Virus record (IMG/VR): IMGVR_UViG_3300048587_001023
Coordinates: 1-55,554 of that record
DNA: 55,554 nucleotides
Source: a virus
Reading direction: 5' to 3' (one strand)
Both the position numbers and the translations under genes were made by a program. The notes under the pieces were generated by a model. That model was not told where the DNA came from. It was given only the letters and a program-made list of their open reading frames with translations, and ran no database searches. Shown in pieces: positions 22,118 through 31,323 of this stretch (the stretch's first letter is position 1; every line of letters begins with the position of its first letter).

Positions 22118-25067
22118 CCGCGCGCAAATCCTGATCACCGCGGTCGACCAGACGCGGGCGGCGCTCGCCTCGGTGAAGGGCAACCTCGAGGGCCTGTCCG
22201 CGGCGGCGAGCAAAGTCAGTGGCGTGCTGGCGAGCCTGGGCGTTGCACTGTCGGTGGGCGCCCTGGTCGCCGCCGGTCGGGCCGCGCTCAATACCGCAGA
22301 CGATCTCGCCAAGCTCGCGCAGAAGACCGGCCTGTCGGTCGAGTCGCTTTCGCTGCTGAAGCCAATCGCCGAGCAGGCTGGCGTCTCGTTGGAGGGGCTG
22401 GCCAAAGGTATGCAACGGCTCGCAACCTCGATGATCGAGGCTGCGGGCGGATCTCAGGCACAAGCCGAGGTGTTTCGCCGCCTCGGCGTATCAGTCACCG
22501 ACGCGGCGGGCCAGATTCGCCCGACCGAGCAGGTGCTGCTAGACCTGTCCGATGCGTTTGCGTCGATGCCGGACGGTGCCGAAAAATCGGCGCTGGCGGT
22601 GCGCTTGTTCGGCAAGAGCGGCGTCGAGCTGATCCCCTTCCTGAATCAAGGGCGCGCCGGCATCGAGCAGTTGAAGGAGCAGTTCAAGGCGCTCGGCATC
22701 GAGATCAGCGGCGACACCGCACGTGCCGCCGAGAAATTCAACGACACCCTCGACACCGTCAAGCAGGCGCTGCAAGGCATCGCGATGCGCATTGCCGAAG
22801 CGGCGCTGCCAGCGCTGCAGCAGTTGGCCGATGCGCTGGTCGTCGCGGCCAGCCACGGCAGCGAGATCACTACCGTCGTGCGCGTGCTCGGCGAGGTGAT
22901 CTTCGCGGCGCTAGCGGTCAAGGGCGCGACCGCGGTTGCGGCGTTGCTGCAGTCGGTCACCGTGCTCAAGGCCGCCTTCATGCGGTTCTTGCCGGTTCTG
23001 GCGGCGGTCGCGGTGTGGGAAGTCGGCAGCGGCATCGTGCAGGCGATCCAGGACATCCGCGAAACCGATCGCATGCTGGATCAACTCGCGCGCCAGCGCG
23101 AGAACCTGGCGCTGCTCACCCAGGCCATGGACGAGTTGGCCGCGAACGGAGTCGTCAGCGTCAAAACGCAGATGGCGCTGGCCGCGCTGGCCGCCGAGCG
23201 CCTGAAGGAAACGCTGCCCGCCACCGCCGATGCGCTGCGCGGCATCCAGGGCGCCGCCACCCAAGCCGGCGAGGCCATCCGCCAATCCCTCGATGCCGAG
23301 GCCAAGAAGGCCGCCGAAACGGTCAAGCAGTTGGCGACCACCCATCAGAAGGTCGCCAGCGATATCAAGGCGATCTGGGATGCTCGCGTCGCCGCCATCG
23401 AGGCCAACTACAAGCGGCAGGAGGCCGCCGCGCAGAACTCGGCGCGCTCCGAATCGGCTGCGATTCGGGACACCACCCGCGCACTGGTAAACGCCGAGCG
23501 CGACAAATTGACGGCAGTCGAAGCCGGTGCGCGGCAAGCTGAAGCCACCTGGCGCACTACCTATGCGCAAGCCGTGGCCTTGGCCCGCGCGGCCGGTCAG
23601 GACGTGCAGGCGGTCGAGCGGCAGGCGGTCGATGCGCGCATCGCGCTCTACCGGCAGTTGGAATCCGCCTACCGCGCCACGGTCGATCGACTGATCGCCG
23701 AGGAACAACGCCATCTGCAGGCGGCCAAGGCCGCCGATGACGCGCGGCTCAACCTGCGCCTGTCGGTCGAGGATCGCATCCGCGAGCTCTCGCGCCGGGG
23801 CATGGACGAGTACGCGGCCTATCAGGACCGGCTGCGACAGATCGATGAGAAGCAGGCGCAGGCGCGCGATGCCCTCGCCGCCGGCAACTATGAGCAGGCC
23901 CGCAAGCTGGCCGAGGAAGCCATTGCGCTCGCCGAGCGCTCGGCCTCGGCGGTGACCAAACAGGTCGAGCAGAACGGCAAGGCCATCACCCAGACCCTGG
24001 TGTCGGAAGGCCAGGCTGCTGCCACCGCCATTGCGGAGATCAAGGACGCCGCCGGCATCGCCGATGCCGCCCTCGATGGCCTGGGCGATGCCCACCGCCG
24101 CGCGGCCTCGGCGGCGGGCGACGGCGCCGATCAAGCCAAACGCGCGCTGGCCTCGGTCACCTCCGAACTCGGCAAGCTGCGCGAGCAATTGCTGGCGCAG
24201 GACACGCTCAAGCTCGAGGTCGATCTCGATGCCGCGCGCGACGGTATCGCCCGGATCAAAGCGCTGACCGAGGCCGAAACCCTGATCGCGCAGATCCAGA
24301 TCGATACCCGTGAGGCGCGGGCCTCGCTGGAGAAACTGCAGGCGGATGTCGACAACCTGTCCTTGCTCGCCACCGTCGAGGTCGACAGTCGCCAGGTGCT
24401 CGACGATATCGACCGGCTCAAGCGCACGCTGACCGACGTCGGTGTCGACATCCCTGCGCTGGTGTCGTTCGATCAACCGCGGCAGGCGCTGGCGGCCTTC
24501 GCGACGGACGCCAAGATCGTGCTCACGGCGCCGACCGAGGCTACCCATACGCCCAACCCCGATCTGTCGCGCTACCGCGCGGCCGTATCGGAACTCTCGC
24601 GCCCGACCAGCAGCACCCACACGATCTACGTCAGTCGAGTGCAGACCAACGCGCAGGGCGGCTTGATTCAGCGCTTGGCCGAAGGGGGTCAGGCGGTGAC
24701 GGGTGCCTTCCGGCGCGTGGCCGGTCGCGTGCTGGGTCCGGGCACGGAGACGTCGGATTCGGTGCCCGCGCTGCTGTCCCACGGCGAGTTCGTGATTCGC
24801 GCCGCCAGCGTGCGCCGGTTCGGCGAAGGGTTCTTCGCCGCGCTCAATGCAGGCTTGCTGCCTGCACTTCCGCGCTTTGCTGTGGGTGGCGCGGCCGCAA
24901 CCACGCTGCGGAGTGTGATCGGCCACGCCGACACCGGATCGGCCTCGGCGCGCGAAGTGGTGGATCTGCGTTTCCATGTGGGCGGCAAGACGCACGCGGT
25001 GCAGTCCTCACGCGAGACGGCGATGCATCTGGCTCAGGCACTGCGCGAACTGTCGCGGGGCGCGTGA
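22107..25067 (+). CDS. Tail tape measure protein
   Basis: This is the longest phage gene here, 986 residues, as expected for a tape measure. It has long coiled-coil stretches (residues about 310-700), a hydrophobic region near 255-315 that could insert in the host membrane (VIFAALAVKGATAVAALL, FLPVLAAVAVWEVGSGIVQAI), and the C-terminal HGEFVIRAASVRRFGEGFFAALNAG found in many tape measures. It sets tail length and is ejected with the DNA. At about 1.5 angstrom per residue it would imply a tail near 150 nm. The end overlaps the next gene. Confidence 0.9.
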   Translation: MASDRAQILITAVDQTRAALASVKGNLEGLSAAASKVSGVLASLGVALSVGALVAAGRAALNTADDLAKLAQKTGLSVESLSLLKPIAEQAGVSLEGLAKGMQRLATSMIEAAGGSQAQAEVFRRLGVSVTDAAGQIRPTEQVLLDLSDAFASMPDGAEKSALAVRLFGKSGVELIPFLNQGRAGIEQLKEQFKALGIEISGDTARAAEKFNDTLDTVKQALQGIAMRIAEAALPALQQLADALVVAASHGSEITTVVRVLGEVIFAALAVKGATAVAALLQSVTVLKAAFMRFLPVLAAVAVWEVGSGIVQAIQDIRETDRMLDQLARQRENLALLTQAMDELAANGVVSVKTQMALAALAAERLKETLPATADALRGIQGAATQAGEAIRQSLDAEAKKAAETVKQLATTHQKVASDIKAIWDARVAAIEANYKRQEAAAQNSARSESAAIRDTTRALVNAERDKLTAVEAGARQAEATWRTTYAQAVALARAAGQDVQAVERQAVDARIALYRQLESAYRATVDRLIAEEQRHLQAAKAADDARLNLRLSVEDRIRELSRRGMDEYAAYQDRLRQIDEKQAQARDALAAGNYEQARKLAEEAIALAERSASAVTKQVEQNGKAITQTLVSEGQAAATAIAEIKDAAGIADAALDGLGDAHRRAASAAGDGADQAKRALASVTSELGKLREQLLAQDTLKLEVDLDAARDGIARIKALTEAETLIAQIQIDTREARASLEKLQADVDNLSLLATVEVDSRQVLDDIDRLKRTLTDVGVDIPALVSFDQPRQALAAFATDAKIVLTAPTEATHTPNPDLSRYRAAVSELSRPTSSTHTIYVSRVQTNAQGGLIQRLAEGGQAVTGAFRRVAGRVLGPGTETSDSVPALLSHGEFVIRAASVRRFGEGFFAALNAGLLPALPRFAVGGAAATTLRSVIGHADTGSASAREVVDLRFHVGGKTHAVQSSRETAMHLAQALRELSRGA

Positions 25068-27235
25068 TGACCAAGCAGTCTGCAACCGTCGTCCGCGTCC
25101 ACGAATGTCCCTGGCCGGCATTCGAGACCACCATCGACCCGTGCGACCGCGATCTGTACGACTGGATCGAAAGCGTGCCCTCGGTGCTGCGCACCGTGTC
25201 GATGAACGTCGAGTTCCAACGCATCACGATGGTGACCTCGCAGAAGCAGTACGAGGCGTGGTCGCGCTGCGAGGCCAGTCGCTACGAAACGCCTTCGGCA
25301 CCGGCAGCGGGCTTGCGCATCGCCATCGCCAGCCAAGTCGCCGGCAGCACGGCGAGCACCGACCAGGAAGAATCCCCGGAGACCGTGTCGGCGCGCCTGT
25401 CGCTGTCCTTCACGCCAAGCACGGTGACGCCCCACACCTGCCCGCCGATCGCCTATCCCGTGCTGCATCGCGTGGCGCAGGTCGGCATCAATTCCTACCT
25501 GCAAAACACCCAAGTCGAGTTCACCACCGCGCCCAGCACGATTTGGGACGGTATCGGTCCCTGGGAAGGCAGCAAGGTGTTCATGTGTTGGACGCGCACG
25601 AACTGGTCGCTGCGCAGCCTGCAGCACTTCTTTCGTGGCCAGCTGCGGATCCGCAATCCCAAGGTGTTTGATCATTGGGTGCAGTTCGCTGCGTTCGACG
25701 CGCCGCCAGCGCCACAGAGCCTGGTCGTCCGCGGCCAGCCCTACAACGCCAGCGCGCTGCAGGTGCTGACCATTGGACCGGTCAGCGGCCAAGGCTGGCG
25801 AGTGATCACCGAGTACTGCAATCAGGACACCGGCGAGACCCTGCTGGTGGACCGCTGGCTGACCGGTGGCCTGTGGTCCGAGGTGGGATTGGGCGGCTAT
25901 GGGACCGAGCATTCGTTCTTCGACACCCTCCCGAGCAACGCGCCCACCGCCACCGACGGCACCTGGCTGCACCGCGTCTGCGTCTACGCCTTCCAGCGGC
26001 CATCGACGGCCTTCAGCGTGCGCTACGACGGCATCGAACTGGTCGCGGGGCATTCGGCAATCACGCCCTCGATCACCACCGAATACCAACCCGGCGTCAG
26101 CACCGGCATTGCCTCCGTCGATGACTCGGTCGATATCCGCACGGTCGGCGCGAACAAGGCTGCTTTCCGCATCTTGGGCATTGAACCGGTGCCGGGCTTC
26201 GGGGTCCGCTTCACCGTGCAACTGATCAACGAGTTGCACTTCGATGCCTGCATCGTCAGCCCGTTCCTGTCCGGCATCGGCGATCGCAGCTCGTGGCAGA
26301 CCAATACCGGCATGCACTTTGAGATGCCGCCGGTGTGGGTGGTGCGAAACCTGCCCGCGAACTCGGCCAGCGAGCCGATTGGCGTGCTGGTGCCGATGCG
26401 CATCCTCGAAACCGGTGATTGGCCACTGCGTGATTTGCATTGGCGGCTGGCCATCACCCAGCAGGCCTACCCGGCCCCGCTCAATCATTTTGCCGATGGC
26501 GTGTATGGCGGCGGCAGCAATGCGCTCTACCCAAACATCGGCAGTTGGCCACCACCGGGCTATCGGATCAGCAGCAATCCCGAGCAGGTCGCCTTTCTGC
26601 TCGCCGGTTACCTGGAGAACGGTGATGTGGTGTGGAACAGCGCCTGGGATGGCTCGGCCGATACCCAGCGCGTACTGGTCACGGTGCCCGTGCGCCGCGC
26701 TCCCGGCGCCGAAGTGATCGCCATGCGCGATCCGCAGTTCTCTAGCACTGCGGTGTCGTACTTCGAACAGAAGCCGTTTCGCGCCTACATCGAGTGGACC
26801 GCGGAGAAGCGCATTTCCAGCAACCCGGAAGTCTGGGAGCCGCGCACCGGTCGCGTGGCGCTGGGTCTGGACCTGCAACCGGCACTGACCCGCTACGGAC
26901 GCACGCTGACGGTGCCGGTCGCGGCCGGCCGTCCGATGTGGTCGCCCTACTACGGCAAATGGATCACCGTGTTCGAGTCCTGGCCCGGAGGCGATGTCGA
27001 GGAGTTGGAGGTCCATCTCGTCGATACCTATTTGCGACCGAACTATCCGGCGAGCCAGGGCTGGCGGAACTTTCAGTACACCTCGCTCAAGAAGCCCTAC
27101 CTCACCGCCAACGTGGCGTGGTGGTTCGCGAGCACGCCCTTCCAGGACCAGCCCGGCTACCTGCACGCGCTCACCCTGATCAAAGAAGCCCCCAACGCCG
27201 ACACCGTCGACGTGGCGCTCGTCGGCTACTGGTAG
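25067..27235 (+). CDS. Large tail tip protein of unknown function
   Basis: The 722-residue protein follows the tape measure, where siphoviruses encode distal tail components. It is rich in Trp, Tyr and beta-strand patterns, with no transmembrane segments and no clear catalytic motif. Pieces such as GWRVITEYCNQDTGETLLVDRWLTGGLWSEVG and IGSWPPPGYRISSNPEQVAFLLAGYLENG look like stacked beta domains. The ATG at 25067 overlaps the tape measure stop; a GTG at 25064 would add one residue. A role in the tail tip or in adsorption is inferred from position. Confidence 0.6.
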   Translation: MTKQSATVVRVHECPWPAFETTIDPCDRDLYDWIESVPSVLRTVSMNVEFQRITMVTSQKQYEAWSRCEASRYETPSAPAAGLRIAIASQVAGSTASTDQEESPETVSARLSLSFTPSTVTPHTCPPIAYPVLHRVAQVGINSYLQNTQVEFTTAPSTIWDGIGPWEGSKVFMCWTRTNWSLRSLQHFFRGQLRIRNPKVFDHWVQFAAFDAPPAPQSLVVRGQPYNASALQVLTIGPVSGQGWRVITEYCNQDTGETLLVDRWLTGGLWSEVGLGGYGTEHSFFDTLPSNAPTATDGTWLHRVCVYAFQRPSTAFSVRYDGIELVAGHSAITPSITTEYQPGVSTGIASVDDSVDIRTVGANKAAFRILGIEPVPGFGVRFTVQLINELHFDACIVSPFLSGIGDRSSWQTNTGMHFEMPPVWVVRNLPANSASEPIGVLVPMRILETGDWPLRDLHWRLAITQQAYPAPLNHFADGVYGGGSNALYPNIGSWPPPGYRISSNPEQVAFLLAGYLENGDVVWNSAWDGSADTQRVLVTVPVRRAPGAEVIAMRDPQFSSTAVSYFEQKPFRAYIEWTAEKRISSNPEVWEPRTGRVALGLDLQPALTRYGRTLTVPVAAGRPMWSPYYGKWITVFESWPGGDVEELEVHLVDTYLRPNYPASQGWRNFQYTSLKKPYLTANVAWWFASTPFQDQPGYLHALTLIKEAPNADTVDVALVGYW

Positions 27236-27246
27236 GACCACCGCCA

Positions 27247-27627
27247 ATGATTGTTCTGGACGGCATTGCCTTGCCGATGGGCCTGCTGTGGTCCGATGAA
27301 TTTGCCGCGGGGTCGGTCGCGCAAACCATGCGTCGCACGCTCGATGGCTCGCTGGTCGTGTTCTACAGCGCGCTGCATGCCGGTCTGCCGATCACGCTCG
27401 AATCGCAGGCCGATGCCGGCTGGTTGCAACGCCATCAGGTCGAAGCCCTGGCGCTGCGCGCAGCCAGTCCCGGCGGCGTCTATCCGCTGACCCTGCGTGG
27501 CCAGACCCGCGCCGTGATGTTCCGCCACCACGACGCACCCGCCTTCGAGGCCAAGCCGCTGGTTGCGCTCGCCACGCCGCAGGCCGGCGACTACTACCTC
27601 GCCACGCTCAAGCTCATGACCGTCTGA
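27247..27627 (+). CDS. Small tail tip protein of unknown function
   Basis: This 126-residue protein is mainly beta-strand: IVLDGIALPMGLLWSDEF, GSLVVFYSALHAGLPITLES and VYPLTLRGQTRAVMFRHHDAPAFEAKPLV. The shape is like a distal tail subunit of one domain, but no family is recognised. It lies 11 bases after the large tip gene and 45 bases before the next gene. Its place in the tail operon supports a virion role. Confidence 0.55.
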   Translation: MIVLDGIALPMGLLWSDEFAAGSVAQTMRRTLDGSLVVFYSALHAGLPITLESQADAGWLQRHQVEALALRAASPGGVYPLTLRGQTRAVMFRHHDAPAFEAKPLVALATPQAGDYYLATLKLMTV

Positions 27628-27672
27628 GCAGGCGGCTTCATTCAACACCCGCAGTACCGAAGGACTTCGCTC

Positions 27673-28683
27673 ATGCCCATTCTCGACAATGAAATCGTCT
27701 GGCGCCCCTCGGCGCTGGTCTCCGACAGCACGCCCGCGCAAAACGGTGGCCGCATGGCCAGCGCGTTGCTGATCTCCGGCGTCAAAAACAACCTGTTCCC
27801 CGACGTTTCTCAAGCCGAGCGGCTCGCCGGCTCGGTGAAGTGGCGCAAGGCCTTCGTGCACGTAAACAGCGTTCAGGACACGGCCCTGCTCAATGTGCGG
27901 CTGTTCCTGGATGCGCTGACGCCCGCGGGCGATTTCGTGCTGTTCCAGCCGGGCACCCAGACCGACACCGAGAACCAGATCAGCGGTCGGGTCTATGGCG
28001 TCGGTACGCTGTTCTCGCCGATCACCGCGGGCAGCAGCCAGTTTCAGGTCGCCTGCGAGAACCCCAGCGAGTACGCCACCTTGCAGCCATTTCGCGTCGG
28101 CGATGTGTTGCGCGTGGCGGACCGGCCAAGTGTTGGCGGCGCCGGCAACGAAGACTGGGTGACGGTCACATCAATCACATACGGCGCCGACTACGCCACC
28201 GTCGATGTGGCCTCCCCGCTGGCCAACAGCTACGGCACTGCGAACACCGTCGTCTCCAGCGTGTTGGAAGTCGCCAGCGTTGCCGGCACCGTCAGCAGCG
28301 TGGTGGTGACCAGCGTCGGCGGCAGCTTCAATTCCGCGACGGTCGGCAATTTGGTCGCACACAACAAAGGCGCGGTGGCCGAGAGCTGGACACTGACCTT
28401 TACCGGCGCCACCAGTTACACCGTCAGCGGTACCAGCGTCGGCGCGCTGCCGAGCAGCGGCTCCACCAGCGCCGATTACGCGCCCATCAACCCGAGCACT
28501 GGCACGCCCTATTTCACGATCAAGGCGCTCGGCTGGGGCGGTAACTTCCAGACCGGCAACACCATGACGTTCACCACCACGCCCGCCGCGATCCCGGTCT
28601 GGTATCGACGCCAGGTGCCGGCCGGCACCTTCAGCCTGGCCAACGACTATGCATCGCTCGCCATCCATGGGGAGAGCGCCTGA
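27673..28683 (+). CDS. Tail protein with immunoglobulin-like composition
   Basis: The 336-residue protein has a conserved-looking N-terminus (LDNEIVWRPSALVSDSTPAQNGGRMASALLISGVKNNLFPDVSQAERLAGSVKWRKAFVHV). A Ser/Thr/Val-rich region follows (about 190-290) with SSVLEVASVAGTVSSVVVTSVGGSFNSATVG, typical of beta-sandwich repeats in phage surface proteins. GAAGGA about ten bases before the ATG at 27673 serves as ribosome site. It may form part of the baseplate or a side fibre. Confidence 0.55.
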   Translation: MPILDNEIVWRPSALVSDSTPAQNGGRMASALLISGVKNNLFPDVSQAERLAGSVKWRKAFVHVNSVQDTALLNVRLFLDALTPAGDFVLFQPGTQTDTENQISGRVYGVGTLFSPITAGSSQFQVACENPSEYATLQPFRVGDVLRVADRPSVGGAGNEDWVTVTSITYGADYATVDVASPLANSYGTANTVVSSVLEVASVAGTVSSVVVTSVGGSFNSATVGNLVAHNKGAVAESWTLTFTGATSYTVSGTSVGALPSSGSTSADYAPINPSTGTPYFTIKALGWGGNFQTGNTMTFTTTPAAIPVWYRRQVPAGTFSLANDYASLAIHGESA

Positions 28684-29528
28684 TGGCGCGCGTCGGCTTC
28701 AAGAACGCCTATGCGGCCGCGGCGTTCGACAAGCCCGCGGTGGCTGCCTTGTTCGACAGCATCAAGACCACGCTGATCGATGCCGGCTTTCAGGTCGTGC
28801 TCAACACGCCGAACGCCATCGACGTGGTGCCGATCGGGACCAATGCCGCGGTGCCGAATGACGACTCGCAGCACTGGGCCATCGCCTTCGAAGACCTTGG
28901 CGCGAACGGACAGATTCTCGCCAGCGCCGTGTTCGGCGCGAACTACCTCGACCCGGGCGCGCTGGTGAATACCCTCGCCGTGGTCAGTACCGAATGGCTC
29001 GATAGCCCGAGCCCGGCGCTGACCGTCTGGTTCGCCGCCGACGGCGCGGCCGGCTGGTGGTGGCTGCATGCCGCTATCGCAGACAGCAACAGCAGCACGG
29101 GCGTGGACACGCGCTTCGCCTGCGCTGGCGTCAGCACGCGGCGTTATCCCGCCGACCACTACCAAGGCCTCAGCACGCGCTACGGTCTGTGGGACCCGTG
29201 GGGCGATTTCTATCCGGCCTATGCCCGCCAGACCGACGGCGGTGTCGACTCCGGCGCCTGGACCGGCACCTGGTCGCTCTTCGGGGAAGGCTGGAGCTAC
29301 AACGCTCGGCGCCATCCCGGCTCACCGCTGCCCAAGATGGCGGTGCCGCAGTTCCCGAACCGCGATGGCAACGCTGCCTGCCTGTACGGCGAGTTCAACG
29401 AGATCCTGATTCTCACCGATGGCTATGCGCAGGAGGAAACAGTCCTGCCCGGCTGGGTGGCCATGATCGGCAGTGACAACGACCAACCCTTTGCGGTGCC
29501 GGCACCGCCGAGCTTCGCGCTGCTATGA
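28683..29528 (+). CDS. Tail protein of unknown function
   Basis: This 281-residue protein overlaps the previous stop (TGATG) and ends at the TGA that opens the second 78-bp hairpin repeat. It is rich in Trp, Asn and Asp (AGWWWLHAAIADSNSSTG, LWDPWGDFYPAYARQTDGGVDSGAWTGTWSLFGEGWSYNARR), suggesting a carbohydrate-facing or particle-surface protein. The N-terminal third (AAFDKPAVAALFDSIKTTLIDAGFQVVL) is helical. No family is recognised. Confidence 0.55.
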   Translation: MARVGFKNAYAAAAFDKPAVAALFDSIKTTLIDAGFQVVLNTPNAIDVVPIGTNAAVPNDDSQHWAIAFEDLGANGQILASAVFGANYLDPGALVNTLAVVSTEWLDSPSPALTVWFAADGAAGWWWLHAAIADSNSSTGVDTRFACAGVSTRRYPADHYQGLSTRYGLWDPWGDFYPAYARQTDGGVDSGAWTGTWSLFGEGWSYNARRHPGSPLPKMAVPQFPNRDGNAACLYGEFNEILILTDGYAQEETVLPGWVAMIGSDNDQPFAVPAPPSFALL

Positions 29529-29602
29529 CAAAACGACAGGACTGGCGTTTTGCACGCCCGCAGGGCGCCCGTCAGGGTGGCGCACAGGGATGTGCGCCAT
29601 GA
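29525..29602 (+). repeat. 78-bp triple-hairpin element, copy B
   Basis: This copy repeats the three hairpins of copy A at 21390 with one change, A to C, in the triloop of the second hairpin (CGCCC-GCA-GGGCG). Again the element starts at the stop codon of the preceding gene and ends at the start codon of the next. The ribosome site is again in the third loop. Confidence 0.85.
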
Positions 29603-31314
29603 CCATCGGTCATGCGCTCGCCCTGGAATTCGGGGCGGGCCTGCACATTGCCTCCGGCCGGCCGCGCCTCAAACGACAGTTCGTGGCCGCCTGGGGCAAG
29701 ACCGAAGTGTTCCTCGCTCAGGCGACCTGCTGGGATCTCACCCGTCAGCGCGCCTGGCAGCACCGCAGCGAGTGGGCCCTTCGCATGGCGCAACAGTTCC
29801 GCGGAATCTACGGCCTGCGCGTGGAGCGTGGCCTGCAGCATCCCTACGGCGAGTTGCGTCGGCATCGGCATCGGTGGATGGCGATCTATGGCGATCTGGC
29901 GGTGAGGTCCACTCGCTTCGCCGTGGCCTACGGCGATCAGATCACCGTCCGAATCAGCAATCACTTCGCAATCGTCTACAGCGGCCGCCGTGACGTGCGG
30001 GCGCAGCACCGCGCCGACTACGCGGCGGTCGCGTCGAGCACGATCCGCACCCGACTGACGCTTGCTTACGGCGCCACCACGCCGATCCGCGTCCAGCAAC
30101 GCGTCCCGTGGGGACTTTTGGCCGGCTGCAAGCAATCCGTGCGCATGCCCTATTGGCTCAGCACGCGCGTGGCCGCGCGCCAGGTCAGCGCCTACGCGAT
30201 CACCGACACCAATCCGGTGACGGGTGAGCTCGCCACCTCGTGGTCCTTGCTGGAAGACGCCCGCCTGCAGGCAGTGATGAATACGCCCGAGCTGACCTGG
30301 CGCGAGCGTCGCGTACCGATCATCGAAGCCACGCTGTCCTGCGATGAAGGCAGCCCGGTCTGGATGGCCAGCGTCGAGCTCGCGAGCACGGAGGATTTCG
30401 CCGCCATCGCTATTGGCGATCGCATCCGCCTCGTGCTCGGGCTGGAAGTCTTCGAGTTGATGGTGGATGGCAAAACCCTGTCGCGCAGTTCGCCGACCGA
30501 GCAACGCGCCGAGATCACGGCGCTATCGCCGCTGACGCTGCTGGATGCGCCGTTTGCGAGCACGTTGCGCTACTACGCCGCGGAACCTGTCTCTGCTCGC
30601 GGCGCGGTGACCGATTTGATCGGCACGGTCGATTGGCAGATGCCGGATTGGATCATCCCGGCCGGCCGCTTGCTGCTGGAAGGCACGACGCCGCTGGCGG
30701 CAGCACGCAGCATCGTGGCGGCCATCGGCGGCATCGTCGAGAGCCAGCCAGATGGCTCGGTGGTCTGCCGGCGCCGGCATCCGGTGAGCATTCCCGACTA
30801 TTTATGGGCCGGCGTCGCACACGCGCTGTTCGATGCCGATGTGCTGTCGGCGCAGGCGCAGATCTCGCCGTTGCGTGGCTTCAACCGGGTGACCGTGGCC
30901 AACGAGGACGGCGCCGGCGTATCCACGGGCGATCAACTCGAGTACGTGCCCGACGAAGACAGCAGCACGCTCGGCACGGTGCGCGCTTACCTGGGCATCG
31001 ATCGGCCGGTCGTGCTGGCGCATACCGGCCATCCGGCCACCGTTGTGACCAGCCTGAGCGCAGTCGTGCGCCGGGAGACGGAAGTCGTCGAGTTCATCGA
31101 AGGTCGCGCACGCACGCGCTATCCAGTGACCACCATCGAATCGCTGGACTGGCAGCACGCCGGGCTCGGCGATGTCACCTACGCAGGCACCCGCCTCGAT
31201 GCCGCGACCGCGGGCTACAGCCTGCTCCGCATCACCTACACCACCACCTCGTTGAACTGGCGCGTGGGCCTGTCGGCCGACGAAGACGTCCAGTTCGTGC
31301 TCGTCGATTCGTGA
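29599..31314 (+). CDS. Tail hub/baseplate-like protein with N-terminal strand repeats
   Basis: The 571-residue protein has an N-terminal zone (about residues 45-190) of short repeating units of 14-16 residues with the pattern rFAvaYGd..tVRis, for example RFAVAYGDQITVRISN and RLTLAYGATTPIRVQQ. The C-terminal half (WRERRVPIIEATLSCDEGSPVWMASVELAS onward) resembles phage hub proteins of the gp27/late control D kind. The ATG at 29599 follows the third hairpin of the repeat; an in-frame ATG at 29590 is also possible. It probably crowns the tail tip. Confidence 0.6.
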   Translation: MTIGHALALEFGAGLHIASGRPRLKRQFVAAWGKTEVFLAQATCWDLTRQRAWQHRSEWALRMAQQFRGIYGLRVERGLQHPYGELRRHRHRWMAIYGDLAVRSTRFAVAYGDQITVRISNHFAIVYSGRRDVRAQHRADYAAVASSTIRTRLTLAYGATTPIRVQQRVPWGLLAGCKQSVRMPYWLSTRVAARQVSAYAITDTNPVTGELATSWSLLEDARLQAVMNTPELTWRERRVPIIEATLSCDEGSPVWMASVELASTEDFAAIAIGDRIRLVLGLEVFELMVDGKTLSRSSPTEQRAEITALSPLTLLDAPFASTLRYYAAEPVSARGAVTDLIGTVDWQMPDWIIPAGRLLLEGTTPLAAARSIVAAIGGIVESQPDGSVVCRRRHPVSIPDYLWAGVAHALFDADVLSAQAQISPLRGFNRVTVANEDGAGVSTGDQLEYVPDEDSSTLGTVRAYLGIDRPVVLAHTGHPATVVTSLSAVVRRETEVVEFIEGRARTRYPVTTIESLDWQHAGLGDVTYAGTRLDAATAGYSLLRITYTTTSLNWRVGLSADEDVQFVLVDS

Positions 31315-31323
31315 GGACCCTGC

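Noticed and set aside
21415-22134. Open frame beginning MHARRAPVRVAHRDVRH over the DUF6441-like gene
   Set aside because: The same N-terminus appears at 29550 because both arise from the 78-bp hairpin repeat; the remainder is a shadow of the real tail gene.
29473-29598. Upstream extension of the tail hub gene
   Set aside because: It would overlap the preceding gene and the whole hairpin repeat; the start after the third hairpin matches the layout of copy A.
29550-29993. Second open frame beginning MHARRAPVRVAHRDVRH
   Set aside because: It is produced by copy B of the repeat and has an Arg/Ser-rich composition typical of a wrong frame in GC-rich DNA.
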